Of a DNA stretch of 64,000 nt, positions 36,735-49,881 are shown piece by piece. The translations under genes were made by a program, and so were the position numbers. The DNA lies in assembly GCA_021307315.1 (NCBI GenBank), contig JAJSPD010000006.1, positions 310,001 to 374,000 on the forward strand, written 5' to 3'. How positions within the stretch are numbered: the first letter of the stretch is position 1; each line of letters opens with the position of its first letter. This stretch comes from Bisporella sp. PMI_857. Its lineage: Eukaryota > Ascomycota > Leotiomycetes > Helotiales > Helotiaceae. The notes beneath the pieces are model-generated. The model did not search any database, had not been told where the DNA came from, and saw nothing but the letters and a program-made list of their open reading frames with translations.

Positions 36735-37754
36735 ATTGTTCTTTCCTTTGTAGTTGGATTACTTTTGAATATGGTGTTTGGGAATTCTCTTGTTCCTTTG
36801 AGAGTTTTGTAACTTGGAGTACTGCATTGGGGTCGAGCCCTTTAATGATTAGCATGAGTCCATGACGCAATAACAAGTAATAGCATAAGTGCTATTAAGA
36901 GAATGCAAGCTATGATTTTCCACGAGCCCCATGTTGATTACCTTTAATACATCACTTCGTGGTCGCTAAAAGTTCACGAAAGCCTTCTCCTTTTCCTGAT
37001 GTCTAAGCGAGAGTTCAGGGGATCACCTTGGAATATCTTGGCATTCACGACTTCCTGGCCAGCACCCTAATCCTCGAGTGCATAATTTGATCGCTCTACG
37101 AATCGATACACAGTATTCCACGATCAAAGTACGGCTCGGCTGAGTGCGTATAGGCAGTTCCCTCAAGGAATCGGATTGCCGCCAGAGCCCACAAGAAGTG
37201 AAGATGATTGGCACAGCAGATTTCTTACTCTTTTCGGCAAATGGGTCGGTCCTATCACTGGAGCCCTGAATTGTATCCCTTTAAGTTTTGGCGCTCACAA
37301 GTGGCCGATTTCATCGGCATTCTCAGGTCATTATCAAGTCCGTTCTGAGAATTTGAGTATTGTAGAGAGATGTGTTAATGCTGATAGTAATCAATAGGAG
37401 CTCAGGTGCGGGTATATAGTTGGAAAGACTCAACTGGCACGTGGATTGGAAAATGGTGGTTCATTTCGTGACCGCGTTTATGGCGTATTTTGGGTACAGG
37501 TGTAGATTATGAATGGAGCTGAGACCGTGAAATGGAGGCGTGAGGTTGGTAGGGGAGAGCTTAGTTTTGCTTGCCACTGTGACGCGCTTTCCTGCATTCA
37601 TTATGAGTGTTGTTTTCCGTAGTACACCTGCATTCACTCCGTGACTTTCAAAATAATTCAGCCTCCCTCGCACTAGCTAGATTCTCTAGTCTAGAAGAAG
37701 TACCATATCTTTACTCGGCTCAAGTTTCTATAAAATGCAAAAATATGCGGCAGC
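36735..37754. other. intergenic region, 1.0 kb
   Basis: Between two genes on the plus strand. Small frames on both strands show no recognisable domain. It probably contains the promoter and uncertain 5' exons of the next gene. Confidence 0.35.
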
Positions 37755-39161
37755 TTGTCGCAACTAGTTGGACAGACAAGAAATTACCTCGGAATCTCCT
37801 TAACCGGCAAACAATCCATAGATACGAGCTCCCTGCACCCGACGCCTGGCAATGTTGTCAAGTACGTCGACCTTTCGCAGCCCTCCCCATCCAGCACGTG
37901 GACACTAACATTGCGTCGTACTCAGTGTGATAGAATTAACAATATAGACGGACCTTATTACCAATATATGACATGCAAGTACAAAAAGTTGGCCGAATGG
38001 AAGCTATGTGGACATGACAGATGTGAAGGAAAGCCGTTGGGGGATGGAGCCCTGATCAATGGCTGCCACTGGTATCAAAGGGTCAGGCTATCAGAGGTCG
38101 ACGAACATGGTACAACCAGAAGAACGGTATTGAGAGAGGCTCAGATGCTGGCTTGTCACGAGTATAGCTGTGACATGAATTTTCAGGGCGGTATTTCACA
38201 AAGGCAGGTTCGTATGGGGGCTACCATGCATGAGATTATTCTGAATCCCTTCTTAATAATGAAAGGTTTGCATGCGCTACTTGAGGAGCCTTCTCGGACA
38301 CTTCCTGAATCCAATCCTCGAGCAGCAGGCGAGGTTGATTCGTACCAGCGATCCTTGAAAGAAGACAGGCAATACTCGACCAGAGGTGAGCCCGAGATAC
38401 ATAATCCATCCACTAAAGTCGAAGAATACCTCAAAGAAATTGAGATGCCTGTGGAGCTTCAGGTTCTGCCACAGACTTCAGAAGGAAATTCTTCAAAAGG
38501 GTACGCTACAGTACCACAAATAGCGCCTACAAATGGATTATCTCCTACCTCAGACGCTGATGGACTGGCATGGCTCCGTAAAAACAGAAAGAGCCTCGGA
38601 TCGGTTTTCAATAACAGGAATTCAGCTATCACAACCGCCTACGGCTAGATCCGCAACGTGTCCGTCATCCTCTACTACAGCATCATATACTACCCCATTT
38701 GAGGAGCTTGAAAACGGAGAGCCACCGCAATCTCCAGGAGCAAATGTTTCAGGGCATGCGGTACCTTCAGGTGATGCAACACTACAAGCTTCGAGTACGA
38801 ACAGTCTACCTACAGAAACTAAAGTCGATTCCGTCATGCAAATACTTACCAAAAGATCTAAGACTGATCCTGGTTCAGAAACCTAGAATCAGTAGCCAGC
38901 TATAAGACATCACCAGGTGAACGCGAGAATACCCAGGCATATATTGACGAATTGATTCAACTTGACACAGGAAAGCAAGGTTTGAAGCAAACTTCAACAC
39001 CAAAAGTTTGGCCGATACAATTGCCGATACCTGACTCGACAAAGAGTTCGCCACTCATTAGTACAGCATTAAGTCTCGAGTCTGACGGATCTGAGGAGAC
39101 GGAGAAGTCCAATATGTATCGGAGGAGGTTACGCAGCTTCTATAAGAAACAGCAGAAGTGA
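37755..39161 (+). CDS. uncharacterised fungal protein
   Basis: A long coding stretch without a known domain. The N-terminal part (YVDLSQPSPSSTWTLTLRRT onward) contains a possible Cys/His cluster: YYQYMTCKYKKLAEWKLCGH, DRCEGKPLGDGALINGCHWY, then MLACHEYSCDMNFQGG. This could bind a metal, but no named finger fits. The rest is polar and probably disordered (NPSTKVEEYLKEIEMPVELQ; LPTETKVDSVMQILTKRSK), ending NMYRRRLRSFYKKQQK at 39161. Frame changes at about 38630 and 38880 split the frame. The true start is unclear: ATGs at 37735 and 37745 lie in other frames, so a frameshift or a missed 5' exon is likely. It may be lineage-specific. Confidence 0.5.
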
Positions 39162-39817
39162 GGTTGTTGTTGGTTGCGCTATGTGCTTGGTCAGAGTTGC
39201 ATTACAGACTCTTGCAAAGGATGGCTGGTTGGCAGTGCTTTCCTGAATCGGTAGTCGCTGCTGAGGATAGGCTTTCTGACATAGAATTTTTAGAAATTGC
39301 AGACAGAGTTTCATTATATGTACATCTGGGATACGAATGCATACATTACTCTCACAAGACCTGCTGATAGTCTTTTGGTATTTTTCATGGCTGTTGGGTG
39401 CTCTACCACTCATCAATGATGGATCACTACAAGCAATATGGTATATGGGGAAGCCCGTAGATAGTTTTAGACGGTATCCATAATTTCAGAGCATGTAACG
39501 TGTAGTCAGATGCTAGATAGATTAGGAACGGAACCAATGTCAAAAACAACGAATCAAGCAAACGGCAAAACCCAGGATTTTGTATACATTTGCGCAACTC
39601 GCAGCAATGAGATTCCAAAATGCAGTATGATGGTCAAAAGCCGGTAGGGCGACGCCAATAGAACTAGGACCGTTGAAGGGTATCGTTAATGCATGCTATT
39701 GGGTGAACGCCTTACAGTTTTGTCTAAAGTACTTAGCAAGCAGTTCCGCCACCTTCCCATACTCAATTCGTCTTGATGTCGTATCGTTCATATTGCGTTA
39801 GTGCTTTGCCATTGGTC
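39162..39817. other. convergent intergenic region
   Basis: About 650 bp between the ends of two convergent genes. No feature was recognised. Confidence 0.35.
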
Positions 39818-40952
39818 CTATAGAATTGTGCCGAAGCTTTGGAAATATTAGCTACTTCCCTCTCTCAAATATTAAAGATTGGCGTCCTTACCCGAATGTC
39901 TGCTTGATGCTTCGGATATAGTATTCTTTCCAGTTTCGCTTTGTGACTTCTTCTTGACCAACGGGTACCCCGGTCCAGCTGACCCTCATAACCGTGACGT
40001 TGTCGACGTCGTTTTGATCAAAGTTGATCTCGAGAATGGGAGTAGTGTCCCTTTGGCCATTGGTCCAGTCTCCAGCTTTGCACAATCTTGGTAGGCTCAA
40101 CCAGCTCGAGATATTCCCCAGAAACGTTTCCACCGAACAATTCGAACTTGCCACCCTTCTTGGCACCCTCGAATAGCTTCGGGCTGCACGAGTGAAAGCA
40201 GTTATGCGCTGAGGGTCTGTAAATGTTTGGTAACATTCACTTGCTGGGGCGCGGAACTCTTCTGTATCTGTTACAGTTGTGGTGTTGACAGCGGAGGTAG
40301 ATATAGACTCCGAGCTAGATGAGTTTGTTTTCTTAGAAGCGGAAGGCTCGTGAACCAATGTTCGGAGAGATGGAAAGCCAGCCGAGGGATTTTCATCTGG
40401 CGCATGTTGAATATCCTTGCCATGTTCTGCAATTAAAGCAGGGCCGAGCTCGCAAATAACTTCCGTAATTGAGGCGTGATCTTGGAACGAACAAGATCTT
40501 TAACTGGAGCCTTGGAGTTGGCATCTGAGTATGTGTCTATAAAACTGAAGAATTATTAGTCAGGTCATTATGCGCGACCCGAGGGAGCGATGAGACGTAC
40601 AACATACTCATTTTCTTCGGTGTCGTGTGCGACTTCGGGAATGGTGATAGTTCCGCTGACATCCTCGTCATCATTGGTTTTCCCTAACTAGTCAGCCATG
40701 GTTCTCCAGGCTTTCCGAACAGAACGCACCTGAATACTCTATAATAACTTTGACGTCGTAGATCGTAATAACTTTGCCCTTGCGCTGGCTGACATCGCAA
40801 TCTCCGTCGAAGCTAGTGACCTTGTCCAATTGTGCGGTAACTCCCCCTTCCTCGGCCTTTACATCCTTTATACTATCCTCAACCCATTGCTTTGCCCAAA
40901 CGGACGCATCTTTGTTCACCCAGTGCCAGTTATTGGGGTTGTGAAGGACCAT
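39818..40952 (-). CDS. AHA1: Aha1, activator of Hsp90 ATPase
   Basis: Hsp90 co-chaperone that stimulates ATP hydrolysis by the chaperone in the cytosol. Starts MVLHNPNNWHWVNKDASVWA at 40952, the typical NxNNWHW opening of the N-terminal Aha1 domain, and continues GDCDVSQRKGKVITIYDVKV. An intron (about 40684-40735) follows IIEYSG, then VSGTITIPEVAHDTEENEYV. A Ser/Thr-rich linker (SASKKTNSSSSESISTS) joins the C-terminal AHSA1 (START-like) domain: FRAPASECYQTFTDPQRITA, KLFGGNVSGEYLELVEPTKI, QSWRLDQWPKGHYS and VTKRNWKEYYIRSIKQTFG. A last short exon after an intron ends FGTIL, with TAG at 39818-39820. At least one frame change lies in the AHSA1 domain (about 40160-40190 and about 40045). Confidence 0.88.
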
Positions 40953-42400
40953 TGTGAACCTCTAATATGCGCTGGAATTGCCGGTTGACAAGTTAGCATG
41001 AGTCTACTAAACAAAGATTTTTTTGGAGAGCTAGAGGTCATCCATTGTTCAGAGATAGGCCAAAGCCGAAGCATTTTCATCAAATCCATGAGTACAAATC
41101 AGGATATGACTGGTGCCAGCTGGTATATCATCATGAAGATTGAAGTGTTGGGAGGTAATTGGAAGTTTATGCTTACTTTCTAAGACTTTTAACGCTTGTA
41201 TATATTGCGTTGGACGAAAATCACACCAATTTTAATTCTATTACTCTAGAAGTTTGGTGTTTGAACGGGTTTTACTCGAGGCTTGAGATGTTTACGGATT
41301 TGCTAGAAAGTTCCATTCGCACCATTAAAATGCCTGAGGCTTTGGTCAGCCTTGCCAGTAGCGAACCCCGCGGCCACCATTGACAATCTCAGCCTTGTCG
41401 CCTCCCACAGATTGCGACTTGCGGGTGAATCCCATTCAAATTTCTCCCTTCCCCTACCTACGGGTAGCTTCGCCAGGTACATACTTCAATACTGAGAGGA
41501 TTTGACAATAGTAATCATTTCGCGCACTTCCAGGTCCCTCCACCCTCCTAATTGTTGCCTGTCTGGGCATGGATTGGGTATTGTTGAACAGGGTAACTGA
41601 ACCGTGAAATGTCTATGGAACTCTAAAGGCGGATGACAAAGTTTGTTTCGATATATCACCAAGCTGCTTTCTATTTCCCTTGAAGTACGCACAGTATATC
41701 ACATTGTTCCTATTCATACATCACATACCCGTCGATGTAAATTAAAGGGAAAAAACATCAGTTTTCAAGGTCTCTTGCTTAGCAAGCTTTCCCGATTCTT
41801 GGAGAAGCTTGAATACATACTTTTGGCCTAGCTACGTCATAACTATTGTCGACTTCTCCCACCACATATTTCGCCTCCTGCTCGAATGCGTTGCTTCGAT
41901 CTCCATGATCCACCAAAGCCCAGGACGCCAATCTCGTCCCTTAAACTAAAATGCGGCCATTGAAAGCTTAGCTGCCATCTAAGCATCGCCAAACTCTGAC
42001 AAATGCAAAAGAGGATCTCATATGACTGGTGTAGCCCGGCCCGCAGTATCCGTTTCGCCATATTAGAATTTCGCATCTTGTTTAAATAGGCTTAGAGATC
42101 GAGGGCTGCCGGAGATCCGACTTTTCTTTTTGTTAAGACATATGACGCACAGCGTCACAAATTCCAATGACCACTTTTCCTGCTGGTCATTCGGAATGTC
42201 TACCATCCCATGTCAGGCTGGGGCGAACTAGAACCGCCATCTTGATATAAATTCTTGGAGCCTGCGTTTGCTGCTTACATATATTTTTGGTCGTGATTAT
42301 CATTCCAGTTTTTGAGCCCACTTCAACGTTTTATCCTTCTCTTAAGATAGGATCGACCACTGCCGGATTTCCAACGACAAATCTAGCAATATTAGGCAAG
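40953..42400. other. divergent intergenic region, 1.4 kb
   Basis: Between the Aha1 start and the four-helix membrane protein start. Small open frames have no recognisable motif. It presumably carries both promoters. Confidence 0.35.
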
Positions 42401-43316
42401 ATGGCTGTGATCTGGGGGCTGGATCTAAAGGAGATACAATGGGCAAAATTCAAAGGATCATATATGTTCAACCAAGTATACCACTTACGCAAGACGAAGA
42501 TGATCGTATACCAAATGGCCATGATTCTTTGCGTGGTTTCTGAGAGCGTAGGCACAGCCGCATTGTCAGGTAAGGCCTGCAGAGTGTTGACTTCAAGGAA
42601 CATGCGCTGATCTGTGATAGATTATGTTGATCAACAAGATGGCATTTCGACCCGAACCAACGGCCAGGCTATGGTTGAAAACAATGACATTGTTGGCATA
42701 TTCTCTTATAACATCTTTATCGGTATCGCTGTAGCAACGATCTTCGGCTCCGGATTCTTCTTTGATCTCTTCTGGCCAGAACGAACAGAAAGTCCCGGGG
42801 TCAAGTTGGCATGGAAGATAAGCTCTGTCGTCATATGCTTCATGGCTCTGGCGGACGCGATAGCCTTGACGGTAAGCAATATCCTCGATTTTTGTCCGAG
42901 CCCAGCTAATGTTCTTTTTCAGGTTATCGTCGCCACAAGAAAGGCATATATCACGGGAGTGTCTTCTGCCCAAGCCAGTGCCTTGTTCACTGCCAACGGT
43001 CCGCCAAACCCAGTATATAGACATAACGCATATTGTGTCGCCTCAACAGTGATTTTATGGCCGGGAGTTGTAGCATCTTTTGCGAGGTGAGTTCTTCGGT
43101 GACCAGCATCTTGCTTTCCCACTTGACTAACCACCATTCAGCACCTATATTATGTGGAAATCACTAGCTCACAACGAAAAATTTGGTCCAAAGGCTGCTG
43201 CATACCGGAACAAGGAAGAAGCTTTCGCGGAAATCTCGCACACCAAGCATACAGACCAAGCTCCAGCATCCGTTCCACCACACAACGCTGCCTCTGAGCC
43301 ACAAACCGCGGTTTGA
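42401..43316 (+). CDS. fungal multi-pass membrane protein of unknown function
   Basis: Four exons with clean splice sites and no frame break: introns at 42570-42620, 42872-42922 and 43087-43141, each GT..AG, two with GCTAAT/ACTAAC branch sites. ATG at 42401 (MAVIWGLDLKEIQWAKF) is the first in frame, though 38 open codons lie upstream after a plausible acceptor (TTCCAG near 42311), so a 5' exon may be missed. Hydrophobic helices: YQMAMILCVVSESVGTAAL, GIFSYNIFIGIAVATIFGSG, ISSVVICFMALADAIALTVI and CVASTVILWPGVVASFASTY. The C-terminus is a short hydrophilic tail ending SEPQTAV. No enzyme or transporter signature was seen. The intact frame contrasts with most neighbours. Confidence 0.65.
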
Positions 43317-44739
43317 TTTTTGGTAAATAGACACCAAAGCGGTGGATAATAGGAGCCACCACTCGCGGCGTTGGTGGACGGTCCAAAGTAGTCGTTTTGC
43401 ATCCGCATAGGAGAGATACCCCAAAATGTTACACGCTTTAATCTTGGGCGTTTTATGTCATGGTTGAAAAGTGAATCCATTGGCCGAATTCGCACCCCCA
43501 GAGCAGATCCAGCCGCGCCTTCAATACATACGCTCTAGCAGCCGCCCTATCTGTAATTAGCAGGTCAAGTATATCTCAACCCGGCCGCTCTTCCTTCAAG
43601 CAAGCGGAAATTCCTCTGCCTCAACCCCCCTACGCCCCATCAGAGAGGTAGCCCACCCAGGCAAGCGATATGAGGTCTTTATACACCTGGCTAATTTCCG
43701 CATCGGTAACAATCGTTGCACATCCCCTTCCCGCACCCGCACCGACATCTAACTCAAAAGGGATCCTCCTCAGAACATCAGGGAAGGCCCGCGGCGGAAC
43801 AAAAAACAGCAGGATCTAGAAAAGCAACCGGCATGATCCAGATTTCTGGATTCTCCACCCCTCCAACATCCACGGGGGACCAAAGCTTGCTGCGTCTTTT
43901 CTGCGTGCCGATTCCGCCCCGCCCCGCCCCCTTCTCCTTTGCTTCATAGAACCAGCCCCCCCCCTCTTGGATCACCCGCCAGCTTAGGTTGATTTATCTT
44001 GGTTGAAAAGGTGAAAAGGCGCGCGCGCGCGCTTAAGGGCCAGGCACGACGGAACGGCGCTTTCGGGCGCTAGATAAAAACCTTGAGCGGTTTGCTTAGG
44101 GTGGTATATTAGGGAGGAGAGAAAGAGGAGGAGGGTAATGACCGATATATATATGACTGGTTGGGTTTGGCTGGGCTAATTTGTTTAAGGGGAGGGGTTA
44201 AGCGAGGGATTCAGGGGGCGTTCGTCCGTTAGGCGGGAGGGATTTTTGATGGTTGTGGGGTGCGTGGCTTTTGGGTGTTGCCGGTTCGTTGTAGAGGAGG
44301 TGTGGTAGCTTTATTGGAGCTCCCAAGTTAGGAACGGTACCGCTGCTGTTATGGCATGTTATCTTGTCGGTTGTGGCTTGGGGTGAAAGGAATAACGGGA
44401 TTGGGATCGAATAGCCCACGTGGTATTGTTGGGCGGGGAGCTGGTGAAGTGAAGGGGCGGGTGAAGGTGGAGCCTAAGTTAAAACTAAGGCTGAGGGATA
44501 GAACAGTATATCTTGCACACATCAACGAGGTCTGACGGGATAGACCAATTGCTAGAACAAACAGCTGATTGAGGTCTCAGAATAAAATCAGTGATTGCTT
44601 TAAATATACTATATATCCTAATACACTGACGACAACTGGAATCCCTACCCGCAGATTAATCGGCGTTAGATTTTGTTATAAACCTTGATACATAGGCGAT
44701 AACGGGATCCAATCTTATGCATTATACTTTAACATTGAT
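43317..44739. other. convergent intergenic region with GC-rich tracts
   Basis: About 1.4 kb between convergent genes. It includes a C-rich stretch (43910-43970) and a (GC)7 run at 44019-44032. No coding potential was recognised. Confidence 0.4.
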
Positions 44740-47712
44740 CTAATGCGCTTTTGCCCACGCTCTATACCAGTCTAAACACTCTGGATTTGCAACGCTGGCC
44801 GAGATCTTGATGTCTGTTCCGCACAGGATCTGCTTAACAGCAACTTCAACTCTAAAACTCATCATTAGCATTATCCGCCTATAAGGCACCAAGGAAATAG
44901 CTCACTTCTTATCGTTTGTGGTCTTTGGAATCTCAAAACACTCGTCAATGATCCGGGAACGTGTCTCCGACTATGCGTAATCTCAATAGCCTTTACCACG
45001 CTCTCCTTAAACGCCTCATCACACGCGAACCCCTTGTTCATCTTCAAGAAGAGAACAACAGTCTCATTTACCTCGCCAGCTCTCATGCGGCCGATACAAA
45101 GCGCGTCCTCGACCTCGGTTGGGAACCGCTCGATTATCACGTTATAGATCTCGGCACTGCCGAACCTAACACCGCTTGGATTTAAGATGCCATCAGAGCG
45201 ACCGAGCATGGTTATACCGCCGGTGCTTGGATTGAAACGTACGAAATCCCCATGGTGCCACACCCCTTCAAACTTCTCGAAGTAGCTGGAGCGGTATCTT
45301 TTCTGATTATACTTTATGATCTGCTCTCCAAGCTTCAGAGTCTGCAGGTCATTCTCATCGTCGCCGTCTACAGCCCAGAAACCGACAGGCTGGGATGGAA
45401 ATGGTTTTGTGCAGAGGAGGTCACCCGGTTCGCCGTTAGTGGTGGGTGTGCCGGAAACGTCAACGGCGCAGACGTCCATGCCGAGCCCCTTGACTTGAAT
45501 TTCTCCTTGGATAACAGGAGAGAGCGGACTAGGTGCGCCAAAGAGAGAGATAATATCTGTTCCTCCGGTTATACTTCCAAGGTTTATACGTCCGGGAAAG
45601 GCATCGTAGACATATTTAAATGTGCTGGGTGCTAAAGGTGACCCGGTAGAATATATAGCTTTGAGAAGGCTAAGATCCAAACCTGACTCTAGTGGGCGGC
45701 AGTTATTTTGCTCTAATACGGCAAGGTAAGCTGCGGAAGTTCCAAAATGGGTAACCTTGAGGCTTTCAAGGAGTTTAGGGATGGAAAGGGCTCCATGAGG
45801 CTTGAAAGGACTGCCTTGGAATAACACAATGGTTGCGCCTGAGCCTAGACCTGAGATGAGCCAGTGCCACATCATCCACGAACAGGTAGTGATGTAGAAC
45901 AAGCGATCTTTGGGGTGAATGTCGCATTGAAGGACATGCTCTTTCTTGTGCTGAATCAGTGTTCCTGCTGAGGAGTGGACGATACATTTTGGCTTGCCGG
46001 TGGTGCCTGAGCTATAAAGAATATAGACTGGGTGGTCTGGTGGGAACATCTCACAGGCGACTTCAGGTGCATGGGAGGAGCTGCGTTAGTTAGTACATGG
46101 AGTTACGGGGAGGAGCATCTTCTAAATACCTTGCAAGGAGATCCACATAACTCCAGGCTTTACCATTTACCACATTCAAATCAATAGTGTTTACTGGCCC
46201 TGGCACCGTCTCAAATACCACTGCAAGTTTTAAGGTCGGTAGATTCCCAACAATTTCCTTCGTTTTTGTAAAGCTCTCGTGCGTTTTACCACTATGTTCG
46301 ACAGCATTATCGGAAAAGAGGACTGTAGGCTTGATCTGCACTAGCCTATCCAAAACCGCGCCCACTCCTTGATCAGCGCTAATTCCGGTCCATATTGCTC
46401 CAAGCCAGGTAGCTGCAAGCATGGCAACAACGGTGTTGTGATGATTGCCTAGAAAGCCTGCAACACGATCGTATGGCTTGACTCCATGGGCACGCCTATT
46501 TTCAAACAATGTTAGCTCCCATGTTCAGATTGAGTTCTCAGAACAGAAACGCAATTTAATGAATAAGCTACGATTTATATCCTTGGTAAGCCTTGAGTTG
46601 ATAGTTATAACAACAGCAACCGAGTAGTCTTTAAATTTTGGGGGCCGTTCATCGCCCAAAAATTTTCTGCTCAAGTAGCACAGAGCTCGTATGAGCTTAA
46701 TAAACCTTCTAGTTAAGAGTTGGGGACTCTAAGGCATTACAGCAGGATGCTTCGAGCAGGAATGGCCTGCAAAGAGCCTTGATGGAACAACAAACTGTAT
46801 TCGTACTTACAATGCTGTGGCAAGCGCAATGACCTGCTGGCGAAGTTCTAGCCATGTAATTTCTTTGGTTGTGGATTCAGTCACATCAACAATCGCGACA
46901 GAGCTTGGATCTGGAGCACTCGAGGGATATAAAAGATTGTACGCGAAGTTCAGAGAACTGCCTTCGAAGAAGTTTGGCCTGGGAAACATGGGAGCATTAG
47001 GCTCAAGGACCTAGATTTTTTTAACTTAGACTTTCACAAGTTTGAGACATTTGAGTAGATAATATGTAACGCTGAGCAAAACCTAGAGCCAATATCTTTC
47101 GTGAAAATGCATGTTTGCTGGGGTTCGACTCTGGTTTCCATAACTTTGATGGATCTGATATGAACTTTTGAATTGTAGCAAACAGCCAATAATTTTTTTA
47201 ACCCCTCATCCACTGCATAATACATAGATGACAGTGCCTTTTTTGGAACTACTATAAACTATCTATGGCATGCCTTGTTCTGGACAAATAGCCACCTGAA
47301 GAATACCCAACGATATTCCTCATCAGAGGTCACTAACAGAAGTGCATAACAAGATCCATCTTGTTCTTCTTCGGTCATAAATAATATATGATAAACAAGG
47401 GTGGGCACAGCATGTGTATGATACGAAAAGAGCAACAAAGAGGCATACGACAAGGCAAAACTCGATAGAAGTGATAACCTGAACACTCACTCGCTTGTAT
47501 GAGGTCTCAGCCTGTATGCCCGTGAAATCCCAGGTCTCTCCCCAGAACTCGGAGAGATTTTGGATAGACCATTGATGCAGGTCATCATAAGTTTTGAGAT
47601 GTTGGTGGTACTTCTGATTAATCTTCTGTAGGAACTCCCACAGGTATGTCGATTCCTTGTTTTCATGTTCCCATAGAATCACTGGCTCGCCGACACTGGG
47701 TAAGTCTCCCAT
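44740..47712 (-). CDS. acetoacetyl-CoA synthetase
   Basis: ANL-superfamily ligase that activates acetoacetate with ATP and CoA, feeding ketone-body or Leu/Lys catabolites into acetyl-CoA. Starts MGDLPSVGEPVILWEHENKE at 47712, with LSEFWGETWDFTGIQAETSY. A long intron (about 47012-47490) leads to VLEPNAPMFPRPNFFEGSSL, and another (about 46500-46806) to RAHGVKPYDRVAGFLGNHHN and GAIWTGISADQGVGAVLDRL. After a short intron (about 46050-46130) come the AMP-binding P-loop YILYSSGTTGKPKCIVHSS, SITGGTDIISLFGAPSP, VWHHGDFVRFNPSTGGITML, and GRSDGILNPSGVRFGSAEIY. A last intron (about 44858-44908) precedes VEVAVKQILCGTDIKISASV, ending WYRAWAKAH with TAG at 44740. The length of about 680 residues is normal. 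Exons are essentially free of frame breaks. Confidence 0.92.
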
Positions 47713-49881
47713 CTTGACGTAAGGTTAGAATTTTCAATGCGTATCCTGATATGTAGAATGTCAAGGGGACGTATTACTGACGGTCGGGAATTCGGGTTCA
47801 ACTGTTCGGGAAAGAAAAGAAAAAAAAAGGGTAGTCTAAGCCCAATTTGGTAACTCGAGCTCCTTGTATGAAGAATTGAAGGGAACTGATTCAACTTGCA
47901 AATAGATGTAAGAGAAGAGTAGTCAACACCAAAGTTAGACTTGAACATAAAAAAGAATCAAAATCTTGGAGACGGCTCTCCCTTGATCGATAGCCGACGG
48001 TTGGGCCTCCGATTCACATCTTTCTTGTTCCTGATTCCAGCTCGGCAAAGACTTCGGTTGAGGCGAATAAAAAAGCCTTTACCGGAACTGCCTCCGGTGA
48101 CTACAGTACACAATATCGTTTTTACCCTTGATTTTGAAGGGATGACTTGAACGTGGTATTTTACGACGAAGTAACTGTTTCATGCATATTGACCTTTGAG
48201 ATTAAGCTTAGGGATTCTGGGCATTTTGTCATCAATTTTTTTTTTTTTTTTTTTGGGATGTGGTCACGGCTGTTTGCGGACAGATGCCCCCCCAAAAAGG
48301 CGCGAAGGAAGGGGGAAAGGGTTTCGCGATCGGGTCGAGATGGTTCCTGGCGACGAAAGGGAAGGATGAGATCATGAACGGGACAGCGGGTCATACTTGC
48401 ACGGGCCCGACGCGACTACCGAGCTTTCCGCCGGAAGAGAGTAAGTACGTTTCAACAATAATACAGGAGGCATAACGAAGATATGCCAGCAGAGATGAGT
48501 ACCAACATTAGAAGATGGTCGGGAAAAGTAGTAGAAGATATTTCGTGATTTGATGCATATCTTACATAACTATGATTAAGATGCCGGTCTTACAGTACAG
48601 TAAAGTAAAAGTTGTCAGCCCACTCACACAGATACAAATTTACCAGTTGCCCATCATTCCAGGGTTGAAGCACCCGAAGTGGGCTTCCCGTTGTTAATTA
48701 GCCAATCAGGTGAATTAATGCATGGATAAGCTGCAATTTGCTGCTGGCAGTGGTTCCCCCTTTCAAATTTGAGAACCGGGGGGGGTTGGTGAAGCCCGAC
48801 ACCGAGAGAGCGAGAGCAGCACAAAGGAGAGAGAAGCAGAGAGTAGTAGAGAGTAGAGAGAGAGCACAAAGCACAGAGCACGGAGCACGGAGCACACCAA
48901 AGCCAGAGCTAGAACCAGACTGCACCAGAGCTGACTGATACTATACCCTTCCCACCCCCCCTAATCAAATAATAACCACTCACGGATCTTCCGGACCTCA
49001 TTTGACCCGTCCAACCGCTACTGGCTTCTTATTTTCCTTCATCTTCTTCCTCCTCTTAACTTTTACTACTCCCTCTCTTTCCCTTTTTTTTTGTTCCCGC
49101 TCTCTCTCTCTCTCTCCCTCTCTCTCCTCTCTTACCTCCCGTCATTCCTTTATCCCCTAAACTTAATTGTGTGGCGGGGAAGAAAAAAAAAAAAGGATCG
49201 GTCGAGCCATTGTCGAACCCTCCGCATCCGACAATTGAAAGCTGCTCCCGCTCAACGCCATCTCCCAAACGCGTTACTCCCCCACGACCACCAGAGTTCG
49301 CTCCCTCAAGATCTTCATTGACAATTGTTGTGGAAGAAGTCGCGGCCTGGTCTTATTATTCGGTATGCCTCTTTTTCTATATAATTAACCTCCTTCTTCC
49401 TCTCTGGGGAAGCATAATTGGCAGGGGCTTGGTTGTGCCGCAGTATATATGCTACCCTCAATCTTGCTATTTTGGGAGCTCTACCATTGCAGCTCTTTCC
49501 ACGCTCGACTCCTTATTTCACTTTCAAAACATTTCGCCTCAAAGCAACATTCAAATCTTTGCATTTGAACATCAGTTCTATTAGACTAGATTATCACTGA
49601 CACCAATTGTTCATTGCAGCTCCGCCACGATAGAGTTATCCTCACCGCCGCCTGTCAGATCTGCGCCTCATCGAACTCGCGTTCGATAGAGCTTCATCCA
49701 CACCTTCCGATCTAGATAATTGATCTTGTATGTTACCCAACTGTTTAGATATTTGGCAAACGCCTCTCGTCTCAAGCAAAAACAAAACACAAGACTAACA
49801 AGCCCCTGTTTGGCAGTGATCATAATTATCTAGCGGCTCGCACACACAACCAATACACATTTTGCTAGGGACTAGGACACA
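47713..49881. promoter_or_regulatory. 2.2-kb divergent region upstream of LCB2 with T and CT tracts
   Basis: Lies between the acetoacetyl-CoA synthetase start and the LCB2 ATG. It contains a 19-T run (48236-48254), a purine-rich stretch of AGAG/GAGCA repeats (48800-48895), and a long CT tract (about 49101-49130) followed by mixed pyrimidines. This looks like a fungal housekeeping promoter with a long leader. Potential donors and acceptors between 49360 and 49870 suggest 5' UTR introns, but none could be fixed. Confidence 0.45.

Noticed and set aside
47259..47486. Minus-strand ORF with a signal-peptide-like start
   Set aside because: It lies inside the long intron of the acetoacetyl-CoA synthetase gene and has no coding support.
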